Shown: positions 35,201 to 47,600, counted from the stretch's first letter. The stretch is DNA of 64,000 nucleotides from Siphlonurus alternatus (GCA_949825025.1 OX463778.1:8360733-8424732), one strand, 5' to 3'. Notes: a model not told the origin generated them from the letters alone. Translations and numbers: made by a program.

Positions 35201-37925
35201 TCCGCTTCTGTTTGCTAGGCTGCGGGTGATGAATCGACGGTATGCATACGGTCCGTGTATTGCGTCTCTGATGCGATGTTGCTAAACCTCGTGCTGATTC
35301 ATTTTGACTGCATACAAGATTGTTGAAATGATAAAATCCAGGCCTCTTCACTGAAGTATGCTGGATTCTTGTCTTCTTATGCCGGTCTTGCAGATTCTCA
35401 GCGGTTTAGTTGTCGAAAACGAAGGTAGGCCAAATTTCGGGATGCCCAAACGTGCTAGTTACGTATTTTTACTTAGCTTTAATATGCAAAATTATTACAT
35501 AAAATGGACAAACGTGGCTCTCACTCCCTTCTTTTCGTTGACTCTGACTCTATCCCTCGGGTTTTACTGCAGGATGACGAAGATTTTTGCCGATTTTTGT
35601 AGTGACGATTGTCTTCAAAAATGGTGTGCACGAGCAGACTTTTCTTCGCGAACTTTTTTTATCAGCAGACATCCGCTAACCACTCGTTATTTGACGTGTT
35701 TTTATTTTCTACTTTAACAGATTAAGTATTTTACTACAATTCTGACACCATGTTTAATCGCTATCTAATAATGATATAAAAGATAACTTTATTATATGAG
35801 CGTAGGTTTTATTTATACGTCTGGTGGGTACAGAGGTAAGAATCAGAGTGAGGATCGATAATCGATTATGATAATATCACATTCATATATGTCTATGCTA
35901 GAGCGCCTCTAGTGTAGTTTCAATGAACTACATTCATTAGGTTCACAATTAAAATAAGACATAATTACATATTATGCTAGTTTACCACAAAGACTTTTAC
36001 ATCGGCTTTTGTTCATTCCCATTTGAACAAAACTAGTTTTGTGTATCAAGTTATGATCAAAACCCGAAGTAAGTTTTTATTTCGGCATTTGAGCGAAATT
36101 TGAGCAAAACTAGTTTTGCTCATTTTTCAAAGACAATTTATTTTTTTATTTTGAATTTGAGGATCTGATGAATTTGAGGGGGAGGACATCCCCAAGGAAC
36201 GTTATGGCTGTTGTAAAATCAGTGAATGGATAATCAACCTCAATTTTTTTATTGCAGAAATGGATAGAGGGTGCAAAGTTATATATATGCTACTCTGATT
36301 TTTTTTCAGATTTTTTAGAGACCGGGAACTATTTTTAAAAAAAATGTGAAAGTTCTTTTTGTGACGTCACGATCAAGACGCCGCTCCTTAAGAAAAAGAT
36401 AGGACTTGCCGCCGCGTGACGTCACAAAAAGAATTTTCAATCAATTTTTAAAAATAGTTTCCGGACTCTAAAAAATCTGAAAAAATCAGGGTAGCATAAC
36501 TTTGCACGCTCAATCCATTTCTGCAATAAAAAAAAAATGGGGTCGATACTCTATTCTGATCAATTGTACCAACTTGCAATTGAAAATGGAATTTTAAACA
36601 AGTTATATTGCAGAAATGAATTTCAGGCTGCTGAAGAGAAATTCCATTTTCAGTTGCAAGTTGGTACAATTGATCAGAATTCACAGATTTTACAACAGCC
36701 ATAACGTTTCTTGGGGATGCCCTCCCCCTCAAATTCATCAGATCCTCAAATTCAAAATAAAAAATAAATTGTCTTTGAAAAATGAGCAAAACTAGTTTTG
36801 CTCAAATTTCGCTCAAAAGCCGAAATAAAAGCTTACTTCGGGTTTTGATCATAACTTGATACGCAAAACTAGTTTTGTTCAAATGGGAATGAACAAAAAA
36901 GCCGATGTAAAAGTCTTCATCGGGTTTTGCTCATTTCGACTTGAGCAAAACTAGTTTTGAGCATCAAGTTAAGCTCAAAACCCGAAATAATCGATTACTT
37001 CGGGTTTTGAGCTTAACTTGATGCTCAAAACTAGTTTTGCTCATTTTTGTCGGCTTTTGCCCGAATTCGGTTTTTGGTGGTAACATATATATATATATGT
37101 TATGTATTTCTACAGTTAATGTATTGATAATTATAATAATAAAATATCTTATATACCTGCTACTATATTATATATATATAATACATATATACCTTCTCTT
37201 AAATACTATATGATAGATTGAACCATTATATTTAATTAAAAGTACAAAAGTAGATTAATTTTAATCTTAACTATATTATAGGTTTTATTGCAATTACATT
37301 TGTTACATTTTGTGTCTACTCTGCATGCTATATGCATCAGTCTTACCAAATATGCATAATATGTATATATATATATTTGGAATAGATAATGTTAGGTAAT
37401 AAACAAGGGTTTGTTACAGATAAATTAACATTATTGAGAGACTTAATTGAGAATAGAACACTTCGGTGCATAATTTGCAATTTTTATTTACCTGAACACT
37501 CCCAGCGAGCAGACAAAGATGGCTGCAGCCTCAAGCTCCTTCACGCGAGCTTGCAGACCAACAGCAACTGCCTCCTTTACGATGAATTTCTTGAGGAAAC
37601 TTGTCATATTTTGACCAATCAGCAGCGGGTTGGGATATGATAATACGAAATTGAAGAAGTCGTTCCATGCTAACTTCCGGTTGACACACCGTCTTGAGAT
37701 GTCATTACCATGTTGGTAAAGCCCCACTACTCCATTTGAATTCCTGAACAACTGCATCCCATTGACCTCGCTAGCTTTTGGTTGAATTAACACTGTCGGC
37801 ATTATGCAACGTAAGAAAATTTCAACATCATTCTGTACAACACTAATTTGAATTACTTGGTCTTCATATGAAACACCTGTAGTCTCAAGATGAATGCATA
37901 GTGGTGTCACATTTGCGCCTGCCAT
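29218..37925 (-). CDS. degenerate DEDDh-exonuclease-like protein, two exons with an 8-kb TE-filled intron
   Basis: Exon 1 (37925 to 37492) starts MAGANVTPLCIHLETTGVSY and ends at a donor TTCAG/GTAAAT in phase 2. Exon 2 (29362 to 29218) follows acceptor GTTCCCAG and restores the same frame (AG|G = Arg). The total is 192 residues. The layout resembles DnaQ/DEDDh 3'-5' exonuclease domains, including PML-type ones: an LETTG motif near residue 14, PKASEVNGM, and LLIGQNMTSFLKKF where HN..FD is expected. The later segment is CHTLDHLALP. The first catalytic Asp is His (IHLE), the second is also lost, and the chain stops at QQHQV where the final H...D motif would begin. A nuclease-dead protein or a gene fragment is therefore likely. 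The intron holds MITE B, a foldback element, an LTR element and a Mutator-like MITE. The exon join is inferred from phase and sense. Confidence 0.55.
29404..29671. mobile_element. MITE family B, copy 3, tRNA-like loop variant
   Basis: The ends are TATCGACCTCAAA and TTTGAGGTCGATA. The left arm is kept and the right arm shortened. The loop carries GGTCGGATTTGAACCCACGC; its complement, GCGTGGGTTCAAATCCGACC, is the T-arm/box B half of a tRNA. It sits about 40 bases upstream of exon 2 of the exonuclease-like gene. Confidence 0.7.
30016..30254 (-). repeat. left LTR (3' LTR of the minus-strand element)
   Basis: TG...CA ends. It is followed on the plus strand by TCTCCCCCTTTT, the complement of the polypurine tract. 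Confidence 0.88.
32700..32945. repeat. four tandem repeats (minisatellite) inside the LTR element
   Basis: A unit containing ATTACAATTTCCTCTTTCA, then TTACTGTATATTTGTAAT and a TA/T tract of variable length, recurs four times. The last unit is diverged. Confidence 0.85.
33824..34998. mobile_element. Mutator-like MITE nested in the LTR element
   Basis: The inverted termini read CCCAGTGACCACATGGAC and its complement GTCCATGTGGTCACTGGG. The flanks TACTGTACCG (left) and TACTATACCG (right) look like a 9-10-bp target duplication with one change, as Mutator-like elements make. Sub-terminal copies of ACATCCC and GGGATGT-type motifs are scattered through both halves. A tRNA-like remnant near 34725-34760 is described under rejected items. 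No transposase was found. Confidence 0.7.
35751..35989 (-). repeat. right LTR (5' LTR of the minus-strand element)
   Basis: Same length as the left LTR with two substitutions (near positions 25 and 133). The primer-binding-site-like TGGTGTCAGAA lies adjacent on the minus strand. Confidence 0.88.
36229..36553. mobile_element. MITE family B, copy 4
   Basis: Palindrome with ATTGCAGAAATGGATAG arms and a loop of GACGTCACGATCAAGACGCC and AAGAAAAAGATAGGACTTG. It is nested in the foldback element. Confidence 0.85.
37088..37491. other. intron sequence, AT-rich
   Basis: Lies between the foldback element and exon 1 of the exonuclease-like gene. Short TATATA runs only. Confidence 0.4.
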
Positions 37926-38719
37926 ATTTTAATTCACACTGATTTAATAAAATAATATTGAGAATTTAAGGCTAATTTTGTTGATCTATTATAGTTAATT
38001 ACTTACGATTTTCTTCAATTTTTTTTATATGTATTTAATACAAATTTAAAAAAAGTAATAAAATATTAAAATGCAATAAATAATATAAACAATACAATTT
38101 AAAATCCTTATATATTATATATAGCCTGAACAAAATAATTAATTGCTATTAACATATAATATATAAAAGACTCGATCGAAATGACACGTAAGTTGTCGGC
38201 TGAAGATACCAGCTGTCAGTATATAAATGACGCGATTGCGCTAAGATAATTTAATAAGATATATTAATTGGTACTAAGTATTAATTGATAAACCAAAGAA
38301 ATAAAGGAGGGGGAAAGATTGCTGCAATGAGAGTTGCAAAGTTTTGGACCTAAAAATATTAGTCATTAAAGATTAGGGCTGGTGCATGCTCTCAATGTTC
38401 ATATTTTTTTTTCATTATTTATGTTTTATGTATATATTTTTTTTTATTATTTTGAACATTTGTTGGTTGCATTAAGCAAACATTTCGTTCACGTCAAGTT
38501 AGTAAGTATACATGTAAAAATATTTTCAAATTAACCATTACAAATTGCATAATTATATTATTGTTAATTAAAACAAAAAACAAAACACAAATCAAAACTT
38601 CAATATCATGTATGAAACTAAAAATCTTTAAAAGACTCAACATTATATAGACAATAACAATAATAATATACCAGTATATTACTCTTTGAAGAAAGTAATA
38701 CTATAATACTCTTTCCGAA
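37926..38719. other. intergenic, AT-rich
   Basis: Upstream of the exonuclease-like gene start. No obvious promoter motif was seen. Confidence 0.4.
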
Positions 38720-39032
38720 TGGACAACATACATGAAATAGTTTATTGCGGGCACCAAATTATGCTACTCTGAATTTTTTCAGATTTTTTTGAGACCTGGA
38801 ACTATTTTTAAATAATTATTGAAAGTTCTGTAAGTTAAGTTGGCACCCCTGAATCCTTAATAAAAAGGATAGGACCGAGACGCCTATTGACGCCTCCAGG
38901 GGGTGTGGCCGCACTTTCAATAATTATTTAAAATTAGTTCTGTGTCTCCAAAAAATCTGAAAAAATTCAGAGTAGCATAATTTGGTACCATCTATTCATT
39001 TCTGCAATAAAATATTTCATGTATGTTGTCCA
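38720..39032. mobile_element. MITE family A, copy 3
   Basis: TGGACAAC...GTTGTCCA ends, full palindrome. The loop contains TAATAAAAAGGATAGGACCG and CGCCTATTGACGCCTCC. Confidence 0.88.
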
Positions 39033-39598
39033 TTAAATCAGCATTAATACTAATTAAATAATATATAAATATATATAGTGTATTTTTGTGTCAGTATGGT
39101 ACTCAGGATATTCGGTATGTTTATTTCTTTTTTTTTTTTAATTAGGAAAGTGTCACCCAACCTTTTCTCATGTATTTTAATTGTAATACATGGTTTTATT
39201 TAAATCATTCAAACTTTTCTAACTTAAATATTACCCCTTGATATTCTCCGTTTGTGTAGTGCCATATAGTGGAAATGAATCATGATGATATCTTCATAAT
39301 AATTACATAATGCTATAAGATGACATAATTGAATAAAAATAAAAAAGTCGAGATAAAATGAAAATTCCAAATGTTTAATCTTTTAAATTTTATATCATTT
39401 TATTATACACTTGAAGGAGCATAATATGATTGATAAGGAAGTATGTGATTGATAAGAAAAAGTAAAGATGATTAAACTCTTGAAATATTTAAATTATATA
39501 TGTTGAGTATTTATATAAGTTTGAGAGAAAAAGGTAGTCATTTTATTCTCTCTGTCTTTATCACCTTGGTCTTATAGTAAAAAATGAAGTATACATAA
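39033..39598. other. intergenic or 5' region of the first acyltransferase gene
   Basis: AT-rich. An upstream non-coding exon may lie here, but it was not identified. Confidence 0.35.
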
Positions 39599-39938
39599 TG
39601 GACAACCTGCAAGATTTCTTTATTTCAAAAATGAAAAGAGGGTACCAAATTATGCTACTCTGATTTTTTTTTTCAGATTTTTTTGAGTCCAAGAACTATT
39701 TTTAAATAATAACTGAGAGTGCAGCTATACGCCCCCTGGAGGCGTCAATAAAGGTCTATAGACCCCATCCTTTTTATTAAGGATTCAGGGGTGCAAATTT
39801 AACTAGTACAGAACTTTCAATAATTATTTAAAAATAGTTCCGGGACTCTAAAATATCTGAAAATAATCAGAGTAGCATAATTTGGTATATACCCTCTATT
39901 CCTTTCTGCAATAAAAAAAATTTCATGTAGGTTGTCTA
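39599..39938. mobile_element. MITE family A, copy 4, abutting an acceptor site
   Basis: TGGACAACCTGC start and TAGGTTGTCTA end. The right end lies 15 bases before exon 1 of the first acyltransferase gene, so it occupies the normal position of the branch point. Confidence 0.85.
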
Positions 39939-39969
39939 TTCCTTATGTTTCAGGATAACATCAGCAACA

Positions 39970-42900
39970 ATGCTATTATTGTTGTTAATTTTGTGCCTGT
40001 TGGTGTCCGGCATGTCATGTTCGCCAAGGGAGACTCGCGCCCTCTCACCTCAGTGTGGGCGCCACGTGGCGCTCTACGTGACGTCACTGGCACAAGGAGA
40101 CGACTGGGCCCTGCACATGATGGACGCCAGTACTAAGGTAGGATATTTAAATTCTTTATTTCATGTACAAACAATTTATACTAAAAGGCAGTTTCATATA
40201 TTTCGAGAGTTTTTTTAGCAGAGGCAGAGCATTAAACCAAGTTTATTGCAAACCTGAATCTAACCACGGTTTATGAGAAAGCAAGTTTAACTTATAGTTA
40301 AATCCTTCTTAAATCGCTCCCAATATTGTAAAGAAAAAGATGATATGAGCCCCTATTTAAAAAAATAAAATTATATAGTTATATATTTGGTGGTGTGCAT
40401 TTTATCCCATAGGATCATAAACAAAGCAGTCTATGTGACCTTCTTACAAGTTTTACCAGGCACAACTTTAATTCAATAAAGCGATTTACGAAAATAGTTA
40501 TCTAGGTTTCTTACTAACCACGTTTTATAGAACTAACAAGTTTGTCACTGAATTAGGCTGGCGCTAACCGCGGTTAGTGTTAAAGCTGGAGAACTTTCTG
40601 AATAACTCTTTCGTGAATCGCCTCAGTATATAAATACTAATTTATAATCCATTTTCCATATTTTTATTTAATTCACAGATACCTGATGGTTACTTTTATG
40701 GACTTTACGACCAACTTGGAAACTTTGACGAATGTCTCGCTGTCGACTACGAACGTGAAGTCCTGGGCATAAAATTCCAAGGCCAATATTGTCGAGTTTT
40801 TGTCCAAATCGCTCCATCCTCACCAATATCTACCATACTACATAACATGACGGACCAGGCCAAAGTGGTAGGAGTTCCATTCATGTGGTCCTCTTGTCTC
40901 CCGTCATCATGTTCTATCGAGGATGTGGAGATTTTCATGGAGGATTATTTTGGACCTTCCATTGGACTTACCTTTAGTGTAGTTGCAGACGCTAACAACT
41001 GCCATGTAAAGGTATAAACTAAAAGTATTTTAAATTGTTCATATTTAATTGAATTTGTATATATTATAACATATTATCTTTAAGTTTGTCATTGGTATGA
41101 GTGACTCCATACAAACCCAGGCTTTGGATATTGCTTTGGTCCATTGATAAAAAGTAGAGGTGTCCGTCCTGACTGAAATTTTCCATGGTTCCCTCAGTGT
41201 CACCTCAGCGAATGCTGGGACGCGTAACAGAGCGTGGCCACCATCCTTTCCCTAATACCTTATCTCTACCCATTACTCCGCCGCGAGCTGTAAGCTCTTA
41301 GGGGTGTATATCCTTGTAAGAAAAAGAGATATTGCAATGTCCCCAGGGTCCGTCTCCCCCGCTTGGTGTCGGCACCATCGCCACGTTGTCTCTGCTGGCG
41401 CTCCTCGTGGCGCTAGTGGCGGTCAGCACCACGCTGCACCTCCTCGGTTACCTCCCGCGATTCTCCACCGTGTTCTCCGCTGACGTCACGGCTCGTCAGC
41501 TGTTCTCCACGAAGAAAGAACGTGGGGGATTTCCCTGTCTGCACGGACTTAGGGTCGGCAGTATCTTATGGGTCATTCTTGGACATAGATTTGGGCAAGA
41601 GATATATGGATCAGTCTCTAACTTGATACTCATTTATATTACTGATGTAAGTATATTTGAATTTAGCAAAGTCGTATTTTGAAAGTGGCCGATCATATTA
41701 TATATAATATATGACATTACACATTTATGAAGCAATCCATGCTTGTCAAAAATGTACTTTACTAACAACGTCAGACATCAATATATTCTTTAAAGGGGGA
41801 GGGGTATTTTGTACTTAACTCCTCACCGATTGGCATATAGCAGAGGTTATATATATATATATATAATTAATAGAAATTGGAACAGAATTTTCAATAGTTA
41901 ACTAAATCTTCCTGATATCCACTTAATCCGCATAACATAACTTTTAAGTGGAAGGTGTGGCGCAGTACGCTTGACCGGGTCTAAAGCCACTATTACACGA
42001 TACAATTTTTTCTTACAAGAAAAATTGTACCCCATTTATTTGTATGGAGATGAAATTTTCTTGCAAGGAAAACTTGTATGCAAAATTGTATGGTGTAATA
42101 GAGGCTTAACACCGAGAGTGGTTTAGTAGTTGCATGGATGAGTGAACATTTTTAACAATTCAACAAAAAACACATTTCCCACCCAGGGGTTAATCATTGC
42201 GCTTTTCCACAATGCGGTTCCTTTGACTTTGGGGACCATTGCACTTCTGGTTCATTGACAAAAGCTGTAGCGTCCATCCTGGCTGAAGTTTCTATTATAC
42301 GTTTCCCTCAGTCGCAGCCGGGATGGATTGCAAGGCCGTGGCCGCCACCGTTCCGGAAGGGCCCGCAAAAAGCTCAAGTTAGGGTTTCGGAAGGTTCGGG
42401 GTTTCAAAGTAGTGTTATTTAGTAAGTAGAAGTACCCAATAGGGTTTGATAAAAAAAAACTTAATTTACAGGTGATTCGCAAGCCCAGCGACATGACGAT
42501 ATCGAACTCTCTGTTGGCTGTGGACACTTTCTTCTTGTTGAGCGGTCTGTTGATGTGTCATTCCTTCCTGAGAGGAATGCAGAGAGGGTCCAAATTTGAT
42601 GTCCTCAAGTTCTACCTGTACCGTTATCTGAGGTGAGAATTTTCATGCAGTTTATAGAGAATCTAAATAAGGCTTTATATCTTAGAAATTTGGAGAAATT
42701 AAACTTTGCAGAGAAGGAGAGAGACGTAAAATTACCATGATACTTCTATAATTATTAATTAGTCAATTTATGTTCATTATATTTATGTAAAATAAAATAA
42801 ATAGAAAATATAGAAAGAAAAATGTAATATACATGCAATACCCTCATAAAGATAGACTCGATCATAAAGACTCTTTTGCATTGGAACCAATAAGGAATTA

Positions 42901-44654
42901 AAATCAGTTCACTTATAAATATCTGTCCAATAGTCATGAATATGATTAATTAAGTACATTATTGTTAAAAGAAGTGGTCTCTTCCAGGCTCGGACTGGCC
43001 AGAAGGCGGTGTGTCAGGGTTTCTTGATTGGCCTCTCCAATTTTTAATCCATAGAACATTTATAAAAATGGGCCTCAGGCCCCCTTCTATAGGTAGCCCC
43101 TGGAGTATCGACCTCATTTTTTTTTATTGCAGAAATGGATAGAGGGTGCAATGTTATGCTACCCTGATTTTCTTTCAGATTTTTTACAGACCAGGAACTA
43201 TTTTTAAATAATTATTTTAAGTATTTTTTGTGACGTCACAAAGCGGCAAGGCCTATCTCAGGGCAGGGGCGGATTCAGCCCGCGGCTTTGGGAGGGGCGG
43301 TGCCCTATCCCGCAATGTTAAATTTTGGGGTGGGAGGGGGGGCGACGGGTGGTGGGTGGTAATACCTTCAATGTATTTCGGGACCTTTGGGGGGGGGGGG
43401 GGGCGATCGCCCCCATCGCCCCCCCCCCCCCTTGGATCCGCGCCTGTCTCAGGGAAGAGGGAAGCTAGAGACCTAGGAGGGGAATTATGCACGCGTTTTT
43501 TTCGTGCATCCGAGATGCGCATCCGGATGCAAATTAATTTGTCGTGCATCCATGGATGCGCATCCGGATGCAAATTTATTTTTCATGCATCTGGATGCAA
43601 ATTTATTTTCCATGCATCTGAGATGCGCATCCGGATGCATTAATTTTTTCCCGTGCATCTGGGAAGCACGGATGCGGATGCAAGCCCATTTTTGCGCATC
43701 CGTGTGCATCTTGCATCTGCATCCGCATCCGATCCCTGGAATTAAGTGACACGGATAAGACCCATGTATAAGGCTGGGCCAATCAGAGTGCGTAATTTTT
43801 GTCACGTGACAGCAATTACGCTCGGTGATTGGATAAAAAGTGGAACCATTTACGCACCAAATTTGAAAATAGGCGATCGTGACTGCACCATAGTAAATAC
43901 TGTAAATAGAGCCACCATGTCCTATCTTTTTCTTAAGGAGTGCCACCTGGTGACGTCATAAAACAACACATTCAATAAATTTTTAAAAATAGTTCTCGGT
44001 CTGTAAAAAATCTGAAAAAAATCAGGGTGGCATAACCCTCTATCCATTTCTGCAATAAAAAAATTGAGGTCGATATACTCCATTACCTATATTTATGTCC
44101 CTGACTCGCTGCTAGCTTCCCAGTCCGACTCTGATCTCTGCAGTCTATCGACATTAAAAAGTAAACATGAAATTCCAGACTGACAGTTCCAATGGGGATG
44201 GTAATTCTGATGTACGTTACGGTGATTCCCCGTCTGGGGGGAGGTCCTTTGTGGTACAATTACGTCACATGGCAGTCTGATGCTTGCAAAGCGAACTGGT
44301 GGACTAACCTTCTGTATATCAACAATTACTACCTCGTAGATAGCAGGGTAAGTTAAGCTAGCTTTATACGAATAAAAAAAGTCATTGTAATGTATTTTAG
44401 TAAAAAATGTAAATTTATTTTTATTGAGCATTACTATAATTTTTGGCAAACGATTGAGTGTGGCTTGAGTGTATTGACCGGTTCTCGTTAGATTTTACCA
44501 AAGTCAAGCATGGTTAACCCTAATAGCATTACCAAGTGATTTTTTGTCACAGGTTTTTACCAAGGGGGGAGGGGGGTCGAAACGCCCCCATATTTAAATC
44601 GCATGTTAAAAAAAATATTAGTTTTTTTTTGTCTAACTTTTTCTTTTTTTATTG

Positions 44655-44686
<32 letters not shown>

Positions 44687-47600
44687 TTTTGCGAAAATAA
44701 CAATAAGGATTACAAATTTCTACAGATTTTTTTCAGAAGTATTTCACACTTTTTTTCCCACTTTAAATGGGTAACCGTTTTAAGTAAAAATCACGTTGCT
44801 CCCTCCCTGGGGTGAATTCATCTCGCTTTCCACCTATAGCACTTGTGTATTGTTCCCCAAGTTTTGGACATCACTTCGGTCCATTGATAAATTAGACGTG
44901 TCCATCTTGACTGAGGCTTTCCACTGTTCCCTCAGTCTCACCTCAGAAATTTATAATTTTAATGTTCACTGTTAAATTTAATAATCCTCCTCGATTCCCC
45001 AGATAGATTAACTGACCGTAACTTCCGCTGCCATACAACATTAGCATCGCAGTAATTAAAAATATGATGATAATTCATTTTTACATAATATAGCCTATAT
45101 TAAAATACAACACGACATTGCTCACTAGAATGACCCAATGGTAGCTATATAAACTAACTTTCTTTGTAATATGCCACAATAAACATTCGTTAATTTGCCT
45201 AGAAACTTCGATATACTTCGATATGTAGCATCGATATACGGTGAATTCACAGGATTTCACAGCTTTTACGACAAAATCGAGCTGAATCGCCGTTGCCGCT
45301 CATGAAAATCCACCTTTATACATGCAAATATATATAAAATATAATATATGTGTTCATGTATATATTTTTTATTATTTTTGCTAGATGTGTATGGGACAGA
45401 CGTGGTACACAGCGGTGGACATGCAGCTGGCCTGGCTGTCCCCTCTCGTGTTACTGCCCCTGTATTACTCGCCACGTGCAGGAAAACAGCTGATGGCCAT
45501 CATCACACTGCTCTCTTGTCTTATTCCTCTCGGAATAACTTACGTCTATGGATTTTCAATGTCTATGATTTTTGTGCCTTTTAAATCTGGGTAAGTGTGC
45601 TGGACGCTAGAGTTGAAAAATAAATATTTATGCTTATATTAGAAGTTTTATTCGTAAGCAATGAAATGAAAATCAAGAAACCTTTTTGTGTCCCATGTAA
45701 GGTTGATTATAATCTGATTATTTATTCACGAATCCACTGCACATTTACAAGGAGACCTAATAGGACCTAATAGGGTAGCGCCATGAGCTTGTTGGATTGC
45801 CTGCTTAACGTCCTGATATTTACCTCCCCTCCCTTCCCCTCCTGAAGAGCAACCGTACGCTCTAAAACATTGAAAAAATTGACTTAGTTGCCAGTTATAT
45901 AATTATTTGGACACAAAAATATAACTGATGTATTCTTTATAAATTAACAGATGATATTAAAACGATTTAAATGTAATAATTGTCCTGTATAATTTATATA
46001 TTTAAAATTTTTCTTCATTTTTTATTGTTATTTTTTTTTTTTTCAATGCTTTTATATTTTTTAGTGTAAGGTTGCTCTTCAAGAGGGGAAAGGAGTTAGG
46101 AGGGTAGGTAAACATCAGAACGTTATCCTGTAAGCAGGCAACCCAGCAATCTCGTGGCGCTAACACACTTAAATATTAGATACTGAATGGGTTTTCATTA
46201 CTTTAAAAAATTACTTAATTTAAGTACTTTCTTGAAATTGAACTGTGTTTGAAGTAATTAAATAATTAATGTACTTATTTTAATTACAAAACAAATTTAG
46301 TGCATATTTTTTTAAGTACAAAACAAATTAAGTACATTTTTTTAAGTACAAAACAAATTCAGTACATTTTTTTAATAAAAGTACTGAAACTTAAGTTCAA
46401 TGAGTTGCCACAGTGGCGTAAAAAACCGGAAGTTCAAAACATATGTTGACCGACCACAAGACCGTGCAATCAGTGACTGCTAGTAATTAGCGATTAATTA
46501 TAGTAATCTTAACCGTTAGGGGTGTTTTATATAGAGAATCTCAAATATGAATATACGTTTGTAATGTGGATTGTTTAGTTTCAATCGAAATCGATCAAAT
46601 CTTGCGACAACGGTAAGCTTTAAAATATGTAAAAAAATTTGCTCTCGATCTGCAGAAAATATTACTATGCATCATATAATATATAATTACTTGTTAACTC
46701 AATTTTGACTTTTGATGCATTGCCATTCAATTTGATTGAATTTTTTTAATCGTAAGTTATTAATTAATAAATAATAAAATATGACTGTTATTTTATCCTT
46801 GTGTGCAAAATTTTTATATATTATTTTTTTTCTGAACTATTATTTAATACATCTAATATGTAATAATACATACAGCAGGTAAAATAAAGACAATATGCAT
46901 TTATTGACAAGCGTCAGATATAAATTCGAGAAATAATGCATTACGTTTTACGTTAGCGTTACATAACCTTTCAGTACATTAATGAAGTCAGTACTTTTTT
47001 TTTTGGAAAAAAAGATGTGATTAAATGGAGTCAATAAAAGTACATTTTTTGTACTGAAACTTCTTTTCAGTACTTTTTTTGTAAAAGCTGAATTAAGTAC
47101 TTTATCCAAGTACAAAATATGTAGTGATTAAACAGAGTCAAAAAAAGTACAAAATTTGTACTTGGACTAAGTATCTAAAAGTTTAGTGTGAACCTATACT
47201 TCGTATATGAAAAACCTGTGTGTATTTTTTAATGCATAAAAAAACTCGGTTTATATATTGTCATGATTTTTGAACCCTCTAATCATGTCCTTATAATCGA
47301 AAGAAAATATGGCATTAATTGTGACTTCATAATAGTCAACTAAGCAGCATAAAGTCACAGCGTCTTTCCCCTTGATTTGTAATTTTATGTTTTAAGTATG
47401 ATTTTTTGTTTTACAGTGTAGGCAAAGAAGGATCCATGTTCGACTTGTTGTACATCGTAACACAATGCCGAGCAACACCTTACCTGTGTGGAATTGCGAT
47501 GGGATATTTTCTACATGAAAAAGAAAAAGTTAAGATTCAAATTAGCAAGGTAATATCACTAAATTATGTAATTCTTATAATCGATCATTTCAAATCGATG

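Larger units (their letters stand above)
30016..35989 (-). mobile_element. young non-autonomous LTR retrotransposon (minus strand)
   Basis: Two direct repeats of 239 bp (30016-30254 and 35751-35989) start TGTTTAATCG and end TTTACCACA. They differ at only two positions that I can see. AAGAC duplicates flank the element (30011-30015 and 35990-35994). On the minus strand, the sequence after the right LTR is TGGTGTCAGAATTGTAG, a plausible primer-binding site. A purine tract (AAAAGGGGGAGA) abuts the left LTR. Together these fix the minus orientation. The interior has no long gag, protease, RT or integrase frame, only short basic coding-like pieces near 33240-33080 and 35350-35160. It therefore fits a large retrotransposon derivative moved by another element's proteins. 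Confidence 0.85.
29841..37087. mobile_element. foldback element split by an LTR element and MITE B
   Basis: The terminal repeats TATGTTACCACCAAAAACCG and its complement (37063-37087) bound a long palindrome. The left arm is 29841-30010 plus 35995-36228, and the right arm is 36554-37087. The arms contain several copies of the palindrome CAAAACTAGTTTTG and the nested palindrome around ATAATCGATTA. Each arm also carries a coding-like block (MNLRGRTSPRNVMAVVKSV on the plus strand near 36170, and its mirror on the minus strand near 36670-36740). The centre is a hairpin with TTGGTACAATTGATCAGA. A 5.98-kb LTR element and MITE B copy 4 interrupt the left arm. Confidence 0.75.
43102..44081. mobile_element. 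MITE family B, copy 5, carrying nested insertions
   Basis: The left arm (GAGTATCGACCTC, ATTGCAGAAATGGATAG) and right arm (ATCAGGGTGGCATAAC ... GAGGTCGATATACTC) are 980 bp apart instead of about 330. The extra sequence is a hAT-type MITE (43264-43446), a GGATGC repeat cluster (43490-43735) and a further inverted repeat with CCAATCAGAG and TGATTGG. Confidence 0.8.

Noticed and set aside
35358..35717. 119-codon open frame on the plus strand
   Set aside because: It lies antisense in the LTR element's leader, lacks protein-like features and has no splice or start context.
43230..43946. Overlapping open frames of 106-153 codons on both strands
   Set aside because: They arise from G/C runs of a hAT MITE and from the GGATGC tandem repeats, not from a gene.
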